NCBI GenBank assembly: GCA_023213395.1
Contig: CM041465.1
Coordinates: 121,899,741-121,963,740, forward strand
Direction: 5' to 3'
DNA length: 64,000 bases
DNA from: Cycas panzhihuaensis
Lineage: Eukaryota; Cycadophyta
The translations under genes and the position numbers were made by a program. Numbering within the stretch: the first letter of the stretch is position 1; every line of letters begins with the position of its first letter. The notes under the pieces were generated by a model that was not told the DNA's origin, searched no databases, and was given only the letters and a program-made list of their open reading frames with translations. Below are positions 34,912-47,463 of this stretch, piece by piece.

Positions 34912-35185
34912 AATTATAAGACCTTAGGATATATTATTAGCATTAGTCTCTTAATGAAATATACTTTATGTACATTTAGATGTAATTTTAGGTTCATGTC
35001 ATTAGGCCAGAAAATCCTAACCCTCTTGCTCACCCTCAATAATAAAAGGAGAAATCTCAAGGAGGGAGTCATTATTCATTCTCACCTCAAAGCTTGCTGT
35101 CATATCTTGTTTCATCTTCTTTTTCATTCTCCATTGTCATTGTGTGCATGTGAGTGATTTATCTCCTAGATCCATAATTCCTTCA
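34912..35185 (+). repeat. Copia 3' LTR, remaining 274 bp
   Basis: Continues from the base after the LINE target duplication and ends CCTTCA, followed by the TACTA target duplication. Confidence 0.95.
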
Positions 35186-35190
35186 TACTA

Positions 35191-35241
35191 TACACACACA
35201 CACACACACATACACACACACACATATATATATATATATAT
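35191..35241. repeat. (CA)n(TA)n microsatellite, right of copia
   Basis: The distal remnant of the microsatellite into which the copia inserted. Confidence 0.9.
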
Positions 35242-37022
35242 TCAAATGGCTTAGTGATAATAGAGACATGGAAACATCCAATGTTATACCACGATTGACT
35301 TATCCAGGGCTAAGCATAGAGATGAGCTACATATTAAAGGGTTGTCAATGGTATTTAAAGGGGGGGGGGGAACTCATCATAACATAGTAACTAAATGCCA
35401 TAAGAAGAATGAGTGTACAAAATGAGGTGATCCCATGCAGACAATAATTGATAGGTTAATAGGTGGATGAGTGAGTCAAAGCCTACCATACATAGTCATC
35501 GTAGAGAGCATAACATGAAGTAAACACATAGGTACCACATAACAGAGGTTAATTGCATGTAAAATATCTCACAAAAAGATTTGGTGTAGACTTAATCTCT
35601 TACCTTATAGATATGTCATTAAAGAAAGCCAAATAATAAGTTGTATAAAATACTAACTAGGAGAGAACTTAATCTAGAGATTATATGATTATATATGTAA
35701 GGAAAGCAAGCCCAAGGAAATAGTATATTACTACAAAAACTAAAAATACTTGTAGATTTAGACCTACAAAAGTACACATGAAGTCAAACCCAAAACATAT
35801 CACTTGCATACCCCTGCACATTGCATAATAAAGAGGACAATTGTAGTCTTGCAAAACCTTAAAAATATGTTAAATTTTTTAAATGTATAATTATTTTTAG
35901 TAGATTTGTATATGATTTTTTAGCAGATTGTTTATTTTTTTAACGTGGATGGGTGTTAATTTTTATAAAAGGGGTTAATACTTTTTACATTTATAAAAAT
36001 ATATTAAACTATATTGAATATAATTTAAAGTCTACTAACCACTCTAACATTTAGCCCATGGTCAAATAGAGGTTCCACATGAACTCAGTTAAATAGCAAA
36101 AGGGGCTAAGCCCCTATTTTTTATCCTTCATGGAGTCACCATTACTTTTGCACTTATAACTTGGTCTATGAAACTTCATTTTCAATCCTGTTAGTTGTGT
36201 TGGGTTTGTAACTAAGAGAGTTTCAATTTGGTAGGTCACTTGACATCATTTAAAGTTGACATAATATAGATATTTTAGCTCAAAGTTAAAAGTTTTCTTT
36301 AAAACTTCATTTTTTCAAATCATTTTTTGCAGCATTTTTAGGCATATAAATGTATTTTCAAAGGTTCCATATTATTTATTATCTATTATTTTGATGTAAT
36401 GTGCCCTAAATAGGGGGTAATTTATAAAAGTTATTACAATAGGCTCATTTTAGGCTATAGAGAACCCATATTTATAAAAAAATAATTAAAATTTATCATT
36501 AGAGAAACCTATTTCATGTTTATTTGAGTCACATCTATTTTTTGGTCATGATTATGACATCCTATTACTGGACATTATAGCCCATAATAGTATGTTTTTA
36601 GACCATTGAGGCATTTGTAGGTCTATAAAGGTAAATTTGAGATTAAAGTATCATTTGATTAGGTCATAAAGCCTCTTATGATATATTTTTAGCCATTGTA
36701 GTTAATGGCAACTACTTTTATTATCTCATATTGGCAAGAGATGGGACCACATTTTTAACTACTCTTGTATTCTTTATAAACTTACTTATTAGCCATATAG
36801 GACAGTGTGTTCCCTAGATGGAGTTGACTGTACAACATATATGAAGGAGCATTCTAATTAACCGATGGTCATAATGACTAGTTACCCATGTGGTCTAGTG
36901 GATAGAGTTCACTTAATATGGATGTCAATAACAAATTATATTATTACAACAACTTGTTTCAATAAAGATATGATGACTCAACATATATTATTTAATATGA
37001 TATTTTATGTAATTATATATTA
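35242..37022 (+). other. LARD1 internal region, 3' half
   Basis: Non-coding. Parts match LARD2 in reverse: 36,410-36,540 with about 39,590-39,760, and 36,840-36,900 with about 39,180-39,250. A run of ten G lies near 35,361. I see no Argonaute-like sequence in this copy. Confidence 0.75.
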
Positions 37023-37032
37023 TAGAGGGGAA

Positions 37033-37355
37033 TTCTAGGTATAATATATAATTACATCTAAATCCCTATTAATACACTCTCTAGTTTGTTTGTATTTTAT
37101 ATTATAGGTCACTTTGAATTATGTGCCACATAGAAATATGTGACATCACACAATAATTGACCTTGAGGGTTCTCACACACGTGGTGACCTATATTATAAG
37201 TATATATATCATCTTTATTCTAATTTAAAAATTAACTATTCTTTCCAATTCTTTGTGTTACCTTATGCATACTTCATTATATGAAGCTTTATTTTATCAT
37301 TCTTTCACTTACCCTATTTGTCCATTGTCATTATGTTTTATTCCAAATTCTAATA
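37033..37355 (+). repeat. LARD1 3' LTR
   Basis: 323 bp, preceded by the PPT and followed by ATCAA. Both termini have drifted (TG to TT, CA to TA). Confidence 0.85.
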
Positions 37356-37360
37356 ATCAA

Positions 37361-38289
37361 TAACTATGAAACTTATTATTTCAATACTTTTAACATGATG
37401 TACTTTACAAAGTCTTTAATAAGGGAGCTAACGTCCCTTTTATCCATAAATAATCATACTTTTAACAGCCTCTTATCACTATTTTAGCCTTAATTAGAGC
37501 TACAAGAGCTAGAACTCAATTATGTTAGAGATATTAGAATCTTAATACAAATTCCTTCAAAATGAGCAATCACATGGTATATTTTCAAGCCATTCTACTT
37601 GGGATTTCTCCTTTATAAGTTGACTAAGGGAGTTTTTATATGTTTTATAAAATCTTGATATTAGGCGTCCAATAATTAAAATAGGACCACTAGACATCTA
37701 GTTTTAGTAATTTTTGTTTATGATTCCATGTGTTTTTTCAAGATCCTTATATTTGTGTAGCTTAAACCCCATAATTATAGAGTATACCATGTGGAATCAT
37801 ATTTTTACAGTTAGAGGAAGCCCACTTAAATCATGATCACTAACTCAATGGTAGTAATGTTAGAATACCCATTTGAAATTGAGAAGACAAGAAAAGAACA
37901 AGTCCTAAGCCATATTATTATAATTGTTAATAAAGTCAATACTCACAACTTGACTATATTGTAGCAAAGACTAGGGCATCAACTATAAGTTATAATTGAT
38001 TCTATCAATATTATGCTTGATAAATTGGCTAGTATATTAGCCTAATTATTAACTAATAGTAAGGAGGCAAATATAAATAGAAAGATTGCAAACTCTATTG
38101 GAAAACCAAGGATAAAAATTGATAAAAAGCCATCAATCATGATCTTGAGATCAATTAGTGTTAACTAGGACATCTTGATGAAGTGCTACAAAAATATCTA
38201 GAGGATTAATAAAACCTAATACCTGAGAAGTATAAAGTTATATGATTCTAGATATATTTTAACTACTTGTAATCTATGCACTTTCAAAA
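37361..38289 (+). other. GypA leader, right part
   Basis: AT-rich sequence between LARD1 and recognisable GypA gag, with no supported coding frame. Confidence 0.5.
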
Positions 38290-38729
38290 GAGAAAATTGT
38301 TTGAAAAAATAATGATCAAATGGCTTATCTTAGAGCATAAATCATATGAACCAAAGGATTAGATTTAATAAATAGAATAGTATTTTTAACTAATAGAAGC
38401 ATATAGTGATGAGGAGGTTCAAGTGGCCATTTTACAACTAAATGACATAGTATGTGAGTCATGGCAAGACTTGGAATGAAGTAAGCATAAATGCTAGCTT
38501 CCATCATAGGATGAATTTATAACACTATTCTTGGAATGGTTTGATACAATCACAAATTACGATTACTACTACAAAATTTAGAAACTCAAGGAAATAGGAT
38601 CAATGGAAGAATTTGACATTGCCTTTACCAAATTATTATATGTAATTGAGGATATACTTGAAGGTAAAATAATCCAACTATATATTACTGACTTAATAAT
38701 AGAAATTAAAGCAAATGTTTTGACATAAG
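38290..38729 (+). pseudogene. GypA gag, first part
   Basis: Near 38,520-38,720 the frame reads FLEWFDTITNYDYYYKI, then IGSMEEFDIAFTKLL and IEDILEGKIIQLYITDL, which align with the Ty3 gag pattern (F...F...Y...L..L.Q.GSVEEY...F..L......L......F..GL). LARD2 interrupts it. The frame resumes at about 42,620 with RTINVFNKAMQLA, the usual 'P(R/K)TL.EA..LA' motif. Confidence 0.75.
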
Positions 38730-39050
38730 TGTTAAAATATAAACATGTTATGGATAATCAAAGATTAATATGGTGAGTGAATGATAAAGTAATAAGGTAT
38801 AAGAGAGATTAAGTATGTAAAAGGTAATACTAAGAAATGGAAGAATAGTCAAATTTCTAATTAAAATGAAGAATGATATACATACTTATAATACAACTCA
38901 CAACTTGTGAGAGAACCCACATTGCTTTATGTTATGAGCTAACACATATTTCTATGTGGCATGCAACTTAAGAAGACCTCAAATATAAAATACAAATAAA
39001 TCTAAAGAGTGTATGAATGGGGATAATTATATAATTGGGTATTACACCCA
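38730..39050 (-). repeat. LARD2 3' LTR
   Basis: Homologous in the same orientation to 42,294-42,614 and in the opposite orientation to the LARD1 LTRs. It ends at ACACCCA. The weak purine tract CAGGGAAATTT (minus) abuts it. Confidence 0.85.
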
Positions 39051-40644
39051 AAATTTCCCTGTTGTAATTGATAATTATATAAAATGAAATATCACATCAA
39101 ATGATACAAATTTATATCTTTAAATGAATGTTAGATCATAAGCTATTGCAATAACATAATATGTTATTGATGTTTGTATGAAGAGAATTCTATCAACCAT
39201 ACCACATGGGTAACCAACCATTATGATTAATGGTTAGTTAGGATGCTCCTTTATGTACATGGTATAATCAATACAAAGTTTGCTTTGCCCTATGAATACA
39301 CCATCTTACATAGCCAAACAAATAAGGTGATGAAGAAATATGCAAGAGAAATTGAAAATAGGTCTTACCTCTTTCCTATATGGGATAATACAAGTAGCTT
39401 CTTTAGTTATAATAGCCAGAAAACAAATGGATCTAAGAACTTATAATAGTATTATGGCCCCAAATTGCCTTTATGGGCTAAAATCATACCTCTATGGGAT
39501 ACCATTATAAGCTTATAACATCCATCTATGGGCTTACAGTGGCCTCTATGGGCTAAAAAATCTAGTAATAAATGTCATTACCATGACTAAAAAATAGATG
39601 TAACTCAAATATAATATAAACAACTCTCTTAAATGATAAATTTTAATAATTTTTTGATAAATATGGGTTCTTTAAAGCTTAAAAATAAGCCTATATAATA
39701 GACTATACATGTTGCCCCCCTATTTAGGGTATATTATGCCAATAAAATGTACAACAAATGATATGGAACCTTAAAAATTACAGGTATATCCCTGAACACA
39801 TTGAAAAAATAAAGAAAAATAAAGTTTTAAGAAAAGATTTTGACTTTAAGTTAAAATATCTATATTAAATCAGCTCTAAATATTGTCAAGTGGTATGCCA
39901 AATCGAAGCTCTCTTAGTTATGTATCCAACACAACTGATGAGACTAAAATCAAAGTCTCCTAGCTCAAGCTATTATCAAAATAGTGACAAGGACCCAATA
40001 AAAATTAAAAATTAAAGGCTTATAGCTAGATAACGATCATATGAATGCTAAAATTGATTGGGAGCTAATAGATTTTAGGGTACAGCCTTTAAATAAAATT
40101 TAACAAATTTCAATAGTTTTACATTTGCAAAAATGATTAACCCATTTGAATAATACCTTCATATTTGCCTAAGTTTTAAAAAATAACATATGTGTGCCAA
40201 CATCATAACATATCCCTAAATATTTTTTAGGGTCTCGATTATTATTATGTTACATGGCTACCATATTTCATTTTTGTGTCTCTGCATCAATTTTTTAATT
40301 GTCATTATTATACAGGTCTAGTAGATAAGGCAACAATAGATGGCCATGGCGTAGAGATGGGCGATGGTTTGATGGTCGATCTCTATATTTTTTTTCATGG
40401 TGTCTCTATGGCTTATTGCAGGGCTTAAAATGAATGTCTTCATGTGGGTGGCTCTTCAACAATGATGGCAATGAGAGGGACATCTTCAATCCTATGTTAC
40501 AGGTCATAGTGTTCTATATATCTTTTGCATCCATATTTGCACCTTTGGTAGTCTTTATATTTGAAGAGGCTTTGTCATCTATTATTATTCCTTGCCAATG
40601 TTGTTTGTTAATCATATCATGCCTTATCTTTGGTGGTTCCTAAA

Positions 40645-41127
40645 TCACCCTCTTGAACTGGTTTGTAAAGTGTGTCAATCATCTTAACCTTCAAGGGCTG
40701 AGTTGTAATAGCTACTATATACCTCAAAATCAAAGGCCATTTCCTGAAAGCCACCATAATTACAATTGATAGAGAATCTACATGTCCTAGATTGCCATGG
40801 GAACTATCCATTCTACTAATAGTTTTCAGTGCTGTGGATATTATAGGTATCCAGAACGCAACTTCTAAAGATAATAAAGAATTAACGCTGCCTATCTTTG
40901 CATTTATTTTCAATGCCACATTTGTTAAATATTGGTTGTTCACCCTCTTTATAGGTGAAATGCATTAATTTACTATTCCTAAATCAGATAAAACTTCTTC
41001 TTCTACAACCCATATAAATAACTTATTTTCCTCACTAGAAGAATGTAAAGCATGAATTTTAGTAGAGAAGGAAATTTAGCCTTTATTTGCACTAATATCC
41101 TTTCCACCCTATTAATTAGATTCAAGT
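40645..41127 (-). pseudogene. AGO4-like: Captured AGO4-clade Argonaute fragment (MID end to PIWI start)
   Basis: Roughly 160 codons on the minus strand, the sense strand of LARD2. In order: RVERILVQIKAKFPSLLKF, then YLYGL-stop-KKK (the family has LYGPWKKK), then GIVN-stop-CISP, RVNNQYLTNVALKINAKIG, NSLLSLE, RMDSSHGNLG, KWPLILRYIV and KVKMIDTLYKPV. These align in order with plant AGO4/6/9 proteins (QYLTN.LLKINAKLGG, MDVSHGSPGQ, WPLIS.Y, MIDSLYKPV). The first PIWI catalytic Asp (MDSSHG) is kept. There is one frameshift (near 40,975) and at least two nonsense codons. Full AGO4 is about 900 residues, so this is a small internal piece. No introns are evident within it. Confidence 0.87.
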
Positions 41128-41249
41128 CTCTCCAAGATTTTGCATATGTTGATGCCAATATTGCAAGTGATCATACCACACCATATGGGTACCAAGGTGG
41201 CTATGCATACCTTGTTAAATATCCAAGAACAAAGATATAGAGATAAATG

Positions 41250-42281
41250 TTGTGGCATGTTGATGCTTTCTCCTCTTTTTTAAATATATATTTATTTTCC
41301 TTTTATAAATATCTTTGTGGCTTCATGCTCATCCTTTTTTCTTTTATAGAGATATATAACCTTTTTATAGAAATATAGTAAAATTGCAAGACATTATTCT
41401 CATTTTTTTCCTTTAATAATAGAAGACCTCCTTTTGCTTATGTATTAGCTATATTAAAAATAAAATAAAATAAAATATTTTGGTGAACTTAGATCTGGTA
41501 GCAGATCCTTGTATAGGAAACCTACAAAGGCCTCCAAATTGAGGTTTAAATAACTATAAAAATTAGTTTTTTAAAAGTAGATTCACATCATCTTTAGGGT
41601 GATCAAGCCTGGGACTAGTGCTAAAAAATTACTATTTTTTTCTTTAAAAAATGATGTATTCATGACCTTTACAAAACATTTACATGTAACATTGTTATAG
41701 TCCCACATGCTCAAAGAATATTCACAAAATATAGGAAAAAAAATTACTATTTTTTAATCATAAAAGCTCTTATCTGCTACTTCAAAAATAGGTTTCACAT
41801 AGCCTTTTTAATAGATCTAAATAAGCTTAAAACAACCTTATAACATCATCAAGAAATCAACTTTAACGAGGCTTCAAAATAGCTTTCTAATAACTTCAAA
41901 ACAAGTTCTACAACAACTTTAAAAACTTCAAAATAGGTTTCAAGTAGTCTTTAAATAGCTTCAAAACAAGGCTTTAAAATAGTCTTTAATAGTAGCTCTA
42001 GTCAGGGTTCAAAATAGCCTTGAACATCAAAATACTCACTTGAAATTTTATAAAATAATGATGAAAATAGCCCTAAATATATCTCAAATAACAATGAAAA
42101 ATAGTCCCAAAAACATGCATTAAAAAATGCAGTAGAATATAGCTTCAAATATTTTAAAAATGACTAAAAATAATAGGTCACTAACAAGGCATAAAACAGG
42201 TTCATAAAACAACTTCAAATAACTTTAAAAGATGAATAAAAATAGGCTCTAAAATATTGTCCTCAAGGATTCAAACCTTGG
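41250..42281 (-). other. LARD2 internal region, 5' part
   Basis: Non-coding, built from loosely repeated phrases such as AGCTTCAAAACAAGGCTTTAAAATAG. The same vocabulary appears in LARD1 near 19,500-19,600 in the opposite orientation. Confidence 0.7.
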
Positions 42282-42293
42282 CCTCTGATACTA

Positions 42294-42614
42294 TGTTGGA
42301 AAATAAACATGTTATGGACAATGAAATATAAATATGGTGAGTGAATGATAAAGCAATAAGGTACATGAGATATTAAGCATGTATAAGTTAACATAAAGAA
42401 ATGGAAGAATGACCAAACCTCTAATTAGAATGAAGAATGTTGTATATACTTATAGTACAACTCACCACTTATGAGAGAACCATTATTACTTAATATTGTA
42501 GGCTAGCACACATTTCTATGTGGCACATAACTTAAGAAGATCTCAAATATTAAATATAAATAAATCTAGAGAGAGTATAAATGGGTATAATTATATAATT
42601 GGGTATTACACCCA
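42294..42614 (-). repeat. LARD2 5' LTR
   Basis: 321 bp, TGTTGG to ACACCCA on the plus strand, with the PBS complement immediately to its left. Confidence 0.85.
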
Positions 42615-42619
42615 ATAAC

Positions 42620-43240
42620 AAGAACCATCAATGTTTAACAAGGCTATGCAATTGGCATAGATATATGAAGATAAGGGTAAATCCTTAAGAAAAGCTATGT
42701 CTAGGATTTATATTCCTCCATTTGCCTAGATAAATATGAAGATATCCTCTCAAATAATATACTTTGTAAAGAGATTGATAACCCCTAATAGGGCCATCAA
42801 TCCATCTAATATACCTTTTAATCAATCTAAGTCAATAAGACACACATTACAAATGTCCTAGGTAGAATACAATGGCTTGAGAATAAAAGGTTTTAATTTC
42901 AAATCCATCAAACCATGGGGGCTAATGCAAAGATACACTGAAAATCAAATCTTTACCATTAAACTAGAGCTAGTTGAGGATAGTCCATTTAAGGAGGAGA
43001 ATAACTTGGAACTAGAAATCACTACCAAAGAAATTTTAGCATTAGAGGAGGATATGCCATAGATGTCTCTTTTGGCTATAATAAGAATCATCTAATAAGA
43101 CACACTCAAGTTGTATGGATTCATTAAAAAAGAACCAGTAATAGTCCTAGTTGACTTGGGGAGACCAATAATTTTATAGATAAATATACAACATAATGAT
43201 TAAAACTCTTCTTAATATATACCTCAAAATTCTAGATTCA
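42620..43240 (+). pseudogene. GypA gag C-terminus and protease
   Basis: Gag continues (RTINVFNKAMQLA near 42,622), followed by an open frame 42,877-43,062 of gag-pol linker type (LELEITTKEILALEEDMP). The protease site reads VIVLVDLGRPIIL near 43,140-43,180, where the family has VLVDSGASHNFI. The catalytic Asp is kept but SGA is changed. Confidence 0.7.
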
Positions 43241-43689
43241 AGTATGGGGTAGATAGTTTATTATAGGCCAAGGAGTACTAGAAACACTCAATCTCGACAT
43301 TGGAGATGAAACTATCACCAAAGACTTCTATATAACAAGTGGTGGTAGATGCAATGTAATTCTAGGCAATAAGTGGTTGAAAAAAACTAGAATATTTGAA
43401 ATGAATCTAGACAAATTATTCATGAGGTATAAATAAGATGGAAATCCCATTATATTATAGGGTAAATAACTAGGAAAAACATAATTTATATCTTACCATT
43501 AGATGGAAAGCATAATAAGGGAGGGACAACCCATGGTTGTATTTAGCTATTTTTGTTGTACTTAAAAGTTAGAAAAGATAACCAACTAGAATTTGAGCTA
43601 TAAGATGTTCTCCAAAAGTATGAAGAAGGCTTGCAAGTGTTCCTTATATAATTTCCACCAAACAGGGATATGAAGCATGCTATAGAATT

Positions 43690-44920
43690 AGAACATGGTA
43701 CCAACACAATCTTGATATAGCCACATAGACATCCTTATTGCTGTCAAATAGAAATTGAAAAGATAGTTCAAGATCTATTGGATTTAGAGGCCATAGTCCC
43801 TTGTCAAGCCCATTTTTAGCATCAATAGTGTTAGTGAGGAAAAAGGATAAATTATTTAGAATGTGCATAAATTACTAGACCTTAAACAAAGCCATAATAA
43901 AAAATTAGTTCTTGATCCCTCAAATTAATGAACTCCTTAGCGAGCTACATGGAGTAGAATATTTCACCAAGATTGACTTAAGTGTTGGATATTACCAAAT
44001 ATAAATAAGAGAGGAAGATACTTTGAAAATAGTGTTCTGTGCCCACCATGGTTATTATGAATTCAAGGTGATGTTGTTTACTTACCAATGCTCTCACCAC
44101 TTTCCAAGTGTTGATGAACAAGGTATTAGCTCAATTCTGAAGGAAGTTTGTATTAATTTTCTTTGATAACATTATGATCTATAGTTAAAATTGAAAGAAT
44201 CATATCAACCATATTGAAAAAATCCTCAATACCCTTTAGGAAAATAAGTTAGTTATCAAATGCTTCAAATGTATATACAACAAAGAGGAAGTCAAATATT
44301 TAGGCCATATCATAACTTGAGAGGGATCTAAGGTTGACCTAAAAAATATTAAGGCCATTTAGGACTAGCCTAGTCTAAGGAATAATACCAAATTAAGAGG
44401 ACTATTGGGGTTGATAGGGTATTACAAGAGGTTTGTCAAAAATTACACCTAGAAAACATCTATACTGACAAACTTACTTAAGAAGGATGCCTTCTAATAT
44501 AGTTAGTAAGAAGAAGAATGCTTCCAAATGCTGAAATAAATGATCACCTTAGTTCATATACTAAGACCACCAAACATTTCCTAACCATTCACCATCACAT
44601 GTAATGCATTAGGAATTAGGGTAGGAGCAGTACTTATGTATGAAGCAAGATCAATTACCTTTGAAAGTAGGAAGCTAAATAATCAAGAACAATTTAAATT
44701 TACATGTGATAAGGAAATGCTAGTAATAGTGAATGCTCTGCACAAATGGTGACACTATCTTTTGGGATGTAGATTCACCATCAAAATATATCGCAACCAT
44801 TTACAATATATATTAAAATAAAAAGAATTATCAAACTACAAGCATATGACTTGGACATAATATATAACAAGGAATAACTGAATATGGTCACAGATTCCCT
44901 ATCTCAAAAGGATGAGAGAT
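43690..44920 (+). pseudogene. GypA reverse transcriptase and RNase H
   Basis: RT: FTKIDLSVGYYQI-stop-IREEDT near 43,965-44,020, YYEFKVMLF near 44,054-44,080, and active site IFFDNIMIY at 44,155-44,180, with Asn where the second catalytic Asp should be. RNase H: TCNALGIRVGAVLMYEARSI near 44,600-44,660, then KEMLVIVNALHKW. Multiple stops, mostly TAG, and frameshifts. Confidence 0.8.
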
Positions 44921-44999
44921 CTAAACTCTATGTAGTATACATGGTGTTCTCTAGTTAGATAGAAGACATTTAGGCAAAGTATGCTACGAATGTAGAGGT

Positions 45000-46390
45000 T
45001 TATTAATTTCTCATAAAAATTTAATAAGGCAACAAGACTAGTTTGAATAGAAGAATGTTATAACATGGTATGGGAGAAGAATCTTTCTATGTCTAGATTC
45101 TAAATTTTATAACAAGATTATGGAAGAAGGACACTCAACTCCAATGGTAGGTCATACAAAATTCTTTAAAATATATCTATAGATCAAGCTTTTTTTTGGG
45201 GGGGGGAAGGGAATGAAAAAGGAAATACATAAGTTTGTGGCTAGATGTATGGTATGCCCGGTAATTAAATACAAATGTATAACATCACTGATACTACTAC
45301 AACCCTTGCCCATTCCCTAATGAAAGTGGAAAAGTATTAATATGGATGTCATGATTGGTTTATGAAGATCATAAGGGAAAGATGCAATTCATTAGTTAGA
45401 TGATTTCCCAACCAAATTCACCAATTTTATGGCCATCTAATCCATATATAAGCCTCTCCAAATAACTTAAGTATTTACAAAGGAAGTCCATCACTTACAT
45501 GGGTTTCCACTAGTCATTGTGAGTAATAGATACCTAGAGTTCCTAGGCCATTTTTGGTAAGAGATGGTCAAATAAGCTAAGACCACACTAACCATGAGTA
45601 CGAGTTACTACTCACAAACTAAGAGATAAACAAAAGTAATAAACAAATGCTTAAAAGGATATCTGAGAAATTATGGCATATATAAATAGAATTCTTTGGC
45701 TAGATGGTAGTATCTCATAGAAGCATGATACAACTTAACATTCTACATGGCCATCTAGATGTCACCCTTTAGAACCATATATGGTTAGGACCCCACACAA
45801 CTAAAAGATTATGTAGCCAAGGATACTTATGTCCTAACAATAGGTGACTATTTACAAGAAGCCTATGATACCATTTAGATTTTGAAAGAGCACTTAACAA
45901 GAGCCTAGAATTAAATGAAGTATAAGTAAAAAAGCATTGCATAGAATAATAATTTATAAAGGGAGATTGGATCAATGTCCACATATAACCCTAAAATTAG
46001 GCATTCTTCAATGGAATGTGAAGAGAAAAATAAAGCCCTAGATAGTATGGAGTTTATCTTGTAAAATGAAAAATTAACAATATTGCTTACAATGTGGAAC
46101 TTCTTAAGTCCTACTATGTATATAATGTTTTCTATATTTCATGTCTAAAAAGAAGACTAGGAAATATAATCTAGTACAGACAAATATTCTTCTCCTAAAT
46201 AAAGAAGAAAAGTTAATCTTCATTTCTAAATCCATAGTATGGTCTTATGATAAACAATTATATACCAAGATAATTTAGGAGTACCTCATCTAGTGGAAAT
46301 AACTACCAATAGAGGACACAATATGGAAACCTGCAACAACCCTAGAATAATTCTTAGAGTTTAAGACTTTGATGTTCAAGGATGATACAT
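45000..46390 (+). pseudogene. GypA integrase and chromodomain
   Basis: Zinc-binding end CMVCPVIKYK near 45,247-45,275. The core has NMDVMIGL and HHLHGFPLVIVSNRYLEFLG (second Asp replaced by Asn in the SDRD context). The C-terminus has AYNVELLKSYYVYNVFYISC near 46,085-46,140. A chromodomain-like stretch (IVWSYDKQLYTK...EYLI-stop-WK, then PIEDTIWKP) lies at about 46,225-46,335. The polypurine tract AAGGGGGAGGAC follows at 46,394-46,405. Confidence 0.75.
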
Positions 46391-46406
46391 CTTAAGGGGG
46401 AGGACT

Positions 46407-46611
46407 TATTATGGATTGACTTAATTAAATTAAATAGAATTTATAATTATAAAAAGTCATATCCTTTTAGAAAGGCCTTTACACTAATATAAATACATTA
46501 CAAATGTAAATGCTTGATATTATTATTTAATCAACAAAAATCATTGGAGTTTTTCTCTATTTTCTTGAGTTCTCTACTTTATTCTATTTTAGTTATTTAC
46601 TATGTTTAACT
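46407..46611 (+). repeat. GypA 3' LTR
   Basis: 205 bp, directly after the PPT, about 85% identical to 17,702-17,905 by eye. Termini have drifted from TG...CA. Confidence 0.78.
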
Positions 46612-47373
46612 ACTTGTAATGACCCTTCTGGGTTATTCATGGATTTCATTAATAATTAACATGAAATTGACTCTAACACTTCTAATTATCAATTAATGTA
46701 AATAATATAAAACTAAGGAATAATTTATAATTGTGCTAATAGTAATACTAAATATACTAATTCATAAATGATTGAAATAATAAGAAATGTGATAATTCAT
46801 AATATAAATAAAATAATATTAATAATGCAACTCATCTCTATTACAAAATGTTCCAACAAGATATACAAGTCTAAGTTGTATTAAGCATTTCCCTTTTTGA
46901 AGGGAACCGTCAAATGTATCACCTTTCATAGAAGAGAAGAGATATAACTCAAAAATATAAATAACCTACTAGTCATTTATATATGAGAGATTGTGTGTAA
47001 ATCAACCTCAAGTTAATTAATTAATTATTTTAGGGTGAAGTTCACTTCATAATAAAATAATAATTATTTATAGGTGAGGTTGGTGCCATAACATAATATA
47101 TTGTATTTTTAAATTAAGTAAAAATCACAATATAACTAATGCTTAGTTCTAGTGTACTAACCTCATTGGGTATAAGAATGCAATAATTACACTTAGGATA
47201 TCATAAGTTAGCTATTCTAAGGATTTATTCTATATAATCAATAATCTCTAGGAAAAATATAAATATAAAAGTAAGCTATTAACCTTGCAGTAAACAAAAA
47301 TGATATATTGCTAGTTTATTTATATACCACATTAAGGTGAAACCCTTTATTAATATATTATTCTAAGTTATAA

Positions 47374-47375
<2 letters not shown>

Positions 47376-47459
<84 letters not shown>
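47376..47459. repeat. (AT)n microsatellite
   Basis: About 42 perfect TA dinucleotides in AT-rich surroundings. Confidence 0.97.

Positions 47460-47463
<4 letters not shown>

Larger units (their letters stand above)
22087..35190 (+). mobile_element. Ty1/copia element with TACTA target duplication
   Basis: LTRs of 312 bp at 22,092-22,403 and, split by a LINE, 29,426-29,463 plus 34,912-35,185. Exact TACTA flanks both ends (22,087-22,091 and 35,186-35,190). PBS TGGTATCAGAGC (22,406-22,417) and PPT AAGGGGGGGA (29,415-29,424) are present. Without the LINE it is about 7.65 kb. Gag, protease, integrase, RT and RNase H are in copia order. About 21 differences between LTRs (near 7%, hand count) put it younger than LARD1. 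Multiple nonsense codons make it inactive. The coordinates given include the TSD. Confidence 0.95.
38725..42619 (-). mobile_element. LARD2: LTR element carrying an AGO4-like fragment
   Basis: LTRs of 321 bp at 38,730-39,050 and 42,294-42,614, flanked by ATAAG/ATAAC (one mismatch). The PBS complement (CCTCTGATACTA, 42,282-42,293) is left of the right LTR, so the element is on the minus strand. The internal region (3.24 kb) has no gag-pol and is related to LARD1 in inverse orientation. LTR divergence is about 14% by eye. It interrupts the GypA gag. The coordinates given include the TSD. Confidence 0.85.

Noticed and set aside
40434-40643. 69-codon plus-strand hydrophobic ORF that looks like a membrane protein
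   Set aside because: It lies at the 3' edge of the minus-strand AGO4-like fragment and has no independent support.
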